Origin: Larix kaempferi
Lineage: Eukaryota > Streptophyta > Pinopsida > Pinales > Pinaceae
Length of the DNA: 64,000 bases
Reading direction: 5' to 3'
Assembly: GCA_027924585.1 (NCBI GenBank)
Contig: BSBM01000096.1
Location: 124,001-188,000, forward strand
Shown: positions 58,984 through 64,000 of the stretch, piece after piece
Layout: each line of letters opens with the position of its first letter
How positions within the stretch are numbered: the first letter of the stretch is position 1
Notes under the pieces: generated by a model
Seen by the model: the letters and a program-made list of their open reading frames with translations, nothing else
The model's database searches: none
Told to the model about the DNA's origin: nothing
Made by a program: the position numbers and the translations under genes

Positions 58984-60720
58984 GTATAAAACTGGGGTAC
59001 ATCTAAACACTGCTGCCATGCACAACCCAGATATCTATAGGAAAATGTAACTAGTTGTTTCCATAAGTAGACTCTCAAATGTGGAAGAGTCAGGTGGTAT
59101 CCGGGATCTTCGACAAATAAATGAAACGACTGATACCCTGTGCGAGTCTCAACGATGCGATCAAGGTGTTGAAGTCGAGCATGTGAGAAATAACCATTTG
59201 GAGAGGCAATGAGGACTCTTTTCGAAATGATTCGTAGGCACTCATCATAAATGGTGATGAGTCCAAGACACAGGGACCTCTAGGTCTATCCTCTGGAATA
59301 AATTTGGTTGGCGTCGACAGAGGGATACCAGCAACTAGCAAGGTAATGATGTTTCCTTGATAGGAGCGCGAGGTGTAGAACTGAAGTGTGGTAGTACTGA
59401 TGGTAGGACTGACATACTATGGGGGTGGGAAATAACTGAGGTCACAGGGTGGGTGGACTCAAACTTCCTTTGTTCAGAGCATGATGACATGGTTGACCTG
59501 GCAGCGTAGGAAACTGACTTTTTGGGGATCATAGCTTTAAGGACTAAAAGGTATGTACTGTAGATTGGAGTGACTCTAGGGGGGGACAAACTGTAGAATA
59601 CTCTGAACAAAGGCGACCAAAATGGGGAAGCTTCCATATGAGTAGACGTGATCTGTTGTGGCACCGAGAAGCACCATTGGGTCCTTCTTCGTAGTTTTAA
59701 TGAGCTCCAAGAAGGGATAAAAGTGTGCTCTGAAATGGTACTATCATGTGGATTTTGTGAGCCCAGGACTGTTCGTGCTCATGAGTGCTTTCATTTTTAA
59801 GGAGTCTGAAAATGATAAGGAGACTCTGCAGTGGTGGTGGAGTACCGTCCTGTGGATTTATACGAGCCCATGATGGTGTTTGCTCGTGGTCGCTTTCATG
59901 TTTAGAGAGTCTGAAAGCGGTAAGTGGACTCCATTGGTGTTCTTTTTCGTAAGTTAGTCTCCAAGGACCGAAAAAGCATAAAATGATGCAAATGGAGAAC
60001 TCTTCTAGTCGATATGACTAGAGTATTCCTTTTTCGTAATCAGTCTACAAGGTCTGGAAAAGGGGTAAACTTTTACCAGGTAGACGCCCTTTCAGATATG
60101 TTTAGCGAGCATGAAAGGAAGCAAGGTTGCTCGGCGATCTTTTCACAGTTTTAGGAGTCAAAAAAGAGCTTAACAGAAACTCCCTAAGTGCCTTTTTCGT
60201 AAAAGGAATTGCTCGGCCCGAAAAAGGGGTAAAACTATGCCGAACAAAAAGGTATTGATGAGAGTGAGAAATGGTCTCGAGCATCGTCATGAGTGTGGAA
60301 AACTGAATCCGGTGACATAAAGATTGTCCAAAATGGGCAACGGCTAATGTGGCATGTAAACCAAGGTGATGAGTGGCATTTTGAAAAAATGCCCAAAAAT
60401 AGGGGGTGAGAGTGAGAAATGATCTGAAGCATCATCATGAGTGCAGAAAACTGATTCAGGTGGTATAAGATTCATAAAAAATGGACGACGATCGATTTGG
60501 CACGCAAACCGAGGTAATGAGGGGGCATGGGAAAAATGCCCAAAAAATCTGGAGGTGAGAGCGAGAAATGATCTCAAGCATCATCACGGGCACGAAAAAC
60601 TAAATCCGGCGGTATAAGACTCATAAAAAATGGATGACGGCCGATGTGGTATGCAAATCGAGGCGACGAGGGGCATGAAAAAATGTCCAAAAAATGGATC
60701 TGGTGGAATCGGGAAAAGGA
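58984..60720 (-). other. Element D 3' region, part right of copia (hairpins and 150-bp repeats)
   Basis: No coding. Homologous to G 10150-12150. Hairpins: CGCTTTCA/TGAAAGCG (59891-59898, 59912-59919), CTTTTTCG/CGAAAAAG (59942-59949, 59969-59976), CCTTTCA/TGAAAGG (about 60088-60118). On the minus strand the first loop reads GACTCTCTAAACA, matching the loop family of element H. From about 60257 follow three units of the 150-bp repeat (GAGAGTGAGAAATG-like starts at 60257, 60405, 60554). Confidence 0.8.
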
Positions 60721-60825
60721 AAGGACTATCATGAAGTTCTTGTTGTGCTGGTTCCAATGGTACCAATGGTTTGAAAAACGGACATCGTATGATACCGTAA
60801 TGGTTGTTGGAAAAATGGTCAAATC

Positions 60826-60838
60826 TCTATAAGTAGGG
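60826..60838 (+). promoter_or_regulatory. Possible TATA box for the antisense gene of element D
   Basis: TCTATAAGTAGGG on the plus strand, about 490 bases upstream of the 61323 Met. Position suits a promoter with an untranslated exon and intron (a GCAG acceptor-like site precedes 61323). Not tested. Confidence 0.35.
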
Positions 60839-61074
60839 TGTGGGCCCAATATGACGTGTCATTGTTACGTGCGAGTTTGACAGAGCAATTGAGTTAGGTT
60901 AGATCTCTTTCTCGATTTGTGGGAGATTCAACTGCTGGTTTTTTATTCCACAAGTTTCAGGTAATCCTATTCACCTTAGCCTTGTCAATTATGTCTTTTT
61001 TGGTTAGTAGCGGGCCCCCGAAGGCCGCGAAATCCCACATTGGCATTCCACCGTGGAATATCGCGGGTTTCAGC

Positions 61075-61265
61075 TCAAAACCCTCAATGATCATCACGGG
61101 TTTGGGGTCGATAGTCGCGATGTTCATCGTGACTATCGCATTGACAGTCGTGATGTTCATCATGACTGTGGGGCCGATACCGGCGATGTTCATCGTGGGT
61201 TCGCGGCTGATACCCACGATGATCATTGCTGCTTTTGATGGAAAAGTCACGATGATCATCGTGGC
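61075..61265 (+). repeat. Second hairpin array, upstream of the antisense gene
   Basis: Five to six units of about 33-40 bases with a core GATGTTCATC or GATGATCATC and arms that differ but pair: AAACCC/GGGTTT (61078-61083, 61098-61103), ATAGTC/GACTAT (61111-61116, 61131-61136), ACAGTC/GACTGT (61144-61149, 61164-61169), and a perfect 16-base palindrome CACGATGATCATCGTG (61248-61263). Confidence 0.85.
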
Positions 61266-61322
61266 AAAAGGCCTGAAAGCCGCGATGCAATTTTCTAAAA
61301 AAAATTCTTTGTTTTTGGCAGG

Positions 61323-62632
61323 ATGTTGAGGAGACTGCTGATATCATGGCGGGAGCGGGAAATGGATGAGGACCTGACGGTGCGGATTCAAACTAATCAG
61401 GGTGTTCGACAGACTTTGGCAGCAGGAGGGCTCCTGAAGTTCACTCAGATTCCGCCCATGCGTTCAGTCAGACCGTTGCTGAACAAATTGGTGGGTTTCT
61501 GGGTTCCGGCAGAGGGTGCTTTCATGGTGGGGGGTGAGAGTTTAGAGATCACCCTTTCTGATGTTTACTTTCTTACTTGGTTGCCTCGCTTAGGGGAGGT
61601 AGGGGATCTTCTGCCGAGGATCCCGGTAGGTTTAGATATTGAGGATCTCTTGGAGAGATTCTGTGTGCCGGGGGCTATTGCGCAGAACAACACATTAAGC
61701 CTGAGATCTCTGAGGGAGTGCGATATGCAAGCTGTTGGGGCCTGTGTTCTGCGCATGTTGGGTGCCGCGGTGCCACATCATTTATCTAGGGGAAAAACGA
61801 TGATGGTAGATTCTGTGCTGAGAGGGACCTACTATGCGTGGGGTCAAATGTTTTTGGCCGGTGTCCGGAGAGATCTAGACAAGGTCAGTCGGGAGGGGGG
61901 AGAGTTCTGCTATGCCTCCTTCCTTTGTTGTTTTTTCTTTGAGCGGGTACCGACCTTATGGCCGTGTGTTCCTGTTCGAGACGGGTTGGTGAGTGAGCCA
62001 CGCATGGTGTGGTGTGGGCAAATGATGCCCCGCGGTGGTGGTGGTATCCATGGGTTCTTTTCAAAGGATATGTATGAGCAGTGGGAGCAGATCCCCCTAT
62101 TGATTGATGACTATCCATATGCTGGTATGGATTATCGAGGGGATCAGGAGATGCCTCGATCTCAGGGGCAGGCCTGGGGTTTGGATGGTATGTCTTTATT
62201 TTTGGTTCTATACTACATCATGTGTTTGGTTATGAGTATAGTTAGAGATATTTATATGATATTGACTTGGTTCAATTGTGTGATTGTGCAGATGTTGGTC
62301 CGGTACCACTGGCTGATCATGTGGGCCATAGAGGACGGGCGATGGTGGTGGTTCCTCCACTTGTAGTGGTACCGCCACCATGTGCTTGAGAGGTTGTGCG
62401 CTGTCGAGATGATGCAGTTGAGGGTGTCCGGGAGACTTTGGACATGATCCTAGCAGGAGCGCCCAAGGAGGGGTGGAGAAACTTGGACCGAGACATCGTC
62501 AAGCATTGTTTCAATGCTCCTCGGGAGTGGCGTTCTATCCTGCTTAGGGTAGCACTGTTGATGTCCGAAAGGAGGGCTCAGGATCAGGAGGATCCAGAGG
62601 ATCTGGAGGATCCTAGGGATCATGATGACTAG
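61323..62632 (+). CDS. Antisense plant mobile domain-like gene of element D, with intron
   Basis: About 400 codons when spliced: exon 61323-62187 (open for 288 codons), intron 62188-62291 (104 bp, GGTATGT to TTGTGCAG, phase 1), exon 62292-62632. Motifs: LLNKLVGFWVPAEGAF (residues 52-67), EITLSDVYFLTWLP (75-88), HLSRGKTMMVDSVLRGTYYA, DDYPYAGMDYRGDQEMP, then FNAPREWRSILL and an acidic tail (QEDPEDLEDPRDHDD). The ITLSDV..L..LP pattern is that of the plant mobile domain (PMD), found in host MAIL1-like proteins and in several transposons; function in elements is not settled. One TGA at 62387-62389 interrupts exon 2. The gene is antisense to D pol and to its LTRs. Copy C carries a homologue with the intron in the same place. 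Confidence 0.65.
62188..62291 (+). other. Conserved intron of the antisense gene
   Basis: GT...AG, phase 1, AT/T-rich, 104 bp. In C the intron at 40577-40476 is 102 bp at the homologous codon (both exon ends GATG, both acceptors TGCAG or TGTAG followed by ATGT). Being antisense to the element's genomic RNA, it would not be removed during retrotransposition. Confidence 0.65.
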
Positions 62633-62749
62633 TTGATTGTATATTTTCCCCCAAATGCTGATGAGCATATGGGGACGTATCTTTTTGTACGTCTTTATGT
62701 ATTTTTGTATATTGGGTGCTGAGGGCACCTATGACATGTTGACTATATG

Positions 62750-62751
<2 letters not shown>

Positions 62752-62783
<32 letters not shown>

Positions 62784-63010
62784 TTGGTATATAGTCGTGT
62801 ATGCACATGGATGCATTTATTGTCTATTTGTTTGCCCGTGGAGGCATGTCTGATTTTCTGTATGCCCGTGGAGGCACATGTTATGCACGTGGATGCAACA
62901 TTTTAATTTTTGTATATGCCTGTGGAGGCACATATTATGCACGTGGATGCACTTTTTTAATTTTGTATATGCTTGTGGAGGCACATGTTATGCATGTGGA
63001 TGCACATTTT
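62752..63010 (+). repeat. (TA)n and about 58-bp tandem repeat downstream of the antisense gene
   Basis: (TA)14 at 62752-62780, then about four units of TATGCCCGTGGAGGCACATG followed by TTATGCACGTGGATGCA (62795-63010). Located between the 3' ends of two convergent genes, as in copy C. Confidence 0.8.
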
Positions 63011-63029
63011 GTATTTACTACATGGTTTG

Positions 63030-63444
63030 ATTGGTGTGCCAATCAAGAATGTTGTTTGCCATATGGTCTGCTACACTGTTAGATTCCTTGGGACATGTGT
63101 GAATGAAATGGACTCAAACTGTCGAATCATTTGTTTAGTGCGCAGGAATTTTCTGAATAGACAGGGATTGCGTACTAGTAATCATTGTTGAGCTGGGAAA
63201 CAAGAAGCTGGGAGTCCAAGAAAACGATAAGGTGACTTATGTTCATTTGGAGAGCAGCGGCCAGGAGACCGGTCACGGCATCGTACTCAGCTTGGTTGTT
63301 TGTGGTAGCACCTATGCACACTCCGTCGATGTGGATCAACTCATGTGAAGGGGAATATATTACCCAAGCTGCGGAGGCGATATTGGGAGACCAACGGCTT
63401 GCACCATCAACGAAGCCAACGTAGCAAAGTGGAACAGGATCCAT
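63030..63444 (-). pseudogene. Element D separate RNase H ORF downstream of integrase
   Basis: Starts MDPVPLCYVGFVDGASRW at 63444, about 105 bases after the integrase stop. Catalytic residues: Asp13 in GFVDGAS, Glu53 in NNQAEYDAV, Asp77 in FLDSQLL, and the last Asp in NSVADHMANN (about 63065) after a stop at 63175 and a frame change. The first 89 codons are open. The enzyme would cleave RNA in RNA-DNA hybrids. Same start, spacing and order in copy C, so the arrangement belongs to the family and is not a local rearrangement. Confidence 0.8.
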
Positions 63445-63549
63445 TTGTGGTCATGCAGGAAAAACAAACTTTTAGGTTTTTTGTATATATATATTGAAAA
63501 AAACAAAATAAGACTATACAATTGTGGACCGTGGTGTCCATTAGATTTT

Positions 63550-64000
63550 CTATGGGTAAAATCATTTGAGGTAAAACCCATTACAGGGGTTGCGTAGGGG
63601 GTTTCCTTCTGAGTTGGTCAGAATATATGTCCCCTATCCGAGGCAGGTGTGTATGATATATGGGCCTTGCCACATGGACACGAACTTTCCTTTTCCTGTT
63701 TTGTCATGAGCTTGATCATAGGCAAGTACGAGGTCGCCTTCACTAAATACTCATGGGTGAACATGTTTATCGTAGTGAAGTTTAGATCTGTTCTTGGCGG
63801 CTTCGATTGTTTGGAGAGCTGTGCGGCAATCTTTGTCGGCCTGCTCTAAAAGAAGCAAGCATTCTTCAATCATTGATGTATTGGGGAGAAGTTCTACAGA
63901 CATTCGTAATGTGGGTATCTGGCATTCAATGGGGAGGATAGATTCCATGCCATGAACTAAATGGAATGGGGTAAAGCCGGTGGCGGACTTGGTCGACGTG
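63550..64000 (-). pseudogene. Element D integrase C-terminus
   Basis: MESILPIECQIPTLRMSVEL (63948), NRSKLHYDKHVHP, then after a stop the frame GDLVLAYDQAHDKTGKGKF and a natural end NGFYLK.FYP with TAG at 63552-63550. Matches copy C 38800-39217. The upstream part is outside the window. Confidence 0.8.

Larger units (their letters stand above)
50333..64000 (-). mobile_element. Element D, Tat-like with separate RNase H and antisense gene (3' part)
   Basis: Read on the minus strand: integrase end (64000-63550), RNase H ORF (63444-63030), convergent mobile-domain gene on the opposite strand, hairpin and 150-bp repeats (60720-58984), copia insertion, remaining 3' region (51514-51005), polypurine tract and 3' LTR (51004-50333). 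It inserted into element F RT. The left target copy would be CCCAT (50328-50332), but the 5' half lies outside the window. Confidence 0.85.

Noticed and set aside
60919-61347. Overlapping ORFs on both strands with His/Asp or Ile/Met repeats
   Set aside because: Generated by the palindromic repeat array, open in several frames at once.
63673-63849. Part of the 66-codon plus-strand ORF at 63649-63849
   Set aside because: Antisense to integrase C-terminus of element D.

Overview
The window reads as a heterochromatic block from a large land-plant genome. It is a stack of nested LTR retrotransposons, and I see no host protein-coding gene, tRNA, rRNA or CRISPR array. Plant origin follows from Ty3/gypsy elements of Tat-like type (protease motif DEGAS, late-integrase ending, extra RNase H), a Ty1/copia element primed by initiator-Met tRNA (TGGTATCAGAGC), plant mobile domain-like ORFs and CCCTAA-type repeats. 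Transposon density and sequence flavour would suit a gymnosperm or similar giant genome, but that is a guess.

Layout. (1) 1-8408: element A, a decayed Ty3/gypsy element on the minus strand (gag, DLGSD protease, RT, RNase H, integrase). (2) 8409-17142: a CT-rich/CCCTAA-like tract split by element G (8723-14874, minus, target duplication AAACC), a Tat-like non-autonomous element. (3) 17143-38153: element B, related to A, minus, with a decayed ~940-codon extra gene between integrase and 3' LTR. B is split by element H (24719-34701, plus, target duplication GCCTT), a gag-protease element without RT or integrase. (4) 38154-42711: rearranged pieces C: a shrunken LTR, integrase end, separate RNase H ORF and an antisense mobile-domain ORF. 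(5) 42712-47637: element E, gag on minus plus its leader. (6) 47638-50332: element F, plus, zinc knuckle to RT. (7) 50333-64000: element D, minus, inserted into F, with integrase end, separate RNase H ORF, antisense mobile-domain gene, repeat arrays, polypurine tract and LTR. (8) 51515-58983: a Ty1/copia element inside D with 606-bp LTRs and target duplication GTATA.

How the parts relate. Copies C and D, read together, show an uncommon Tat-like plan: integrase, stop, about 100 bp, an independent RNase H ORF, then a convergent (antisense) mobile-domain gene with an intron at the same place in both copies, then hairpin and 150-bp repeat arrays, polypurine tract and LTR. G and H are non-autonomous relatives that both lose pol immediately before RT and then run into the same kind of repeat region. 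Three copies (G, H, D) carry series of short hairpins whose loop is conserved (GACTCGTTAAAA-like) while the stems differ but stay self-complementary. A second array of this kind lies just upstream of the mobile-domain ORF in D. These covarying hairpin arrays, the antisense spliced gene and the displaced RNase H are the most promising candidates for undescribed biology here. All coding regions carry stops, frameshifts or lost catalytic residues, the antisense gene in D being the best preserved. All comparisons were made by eye.
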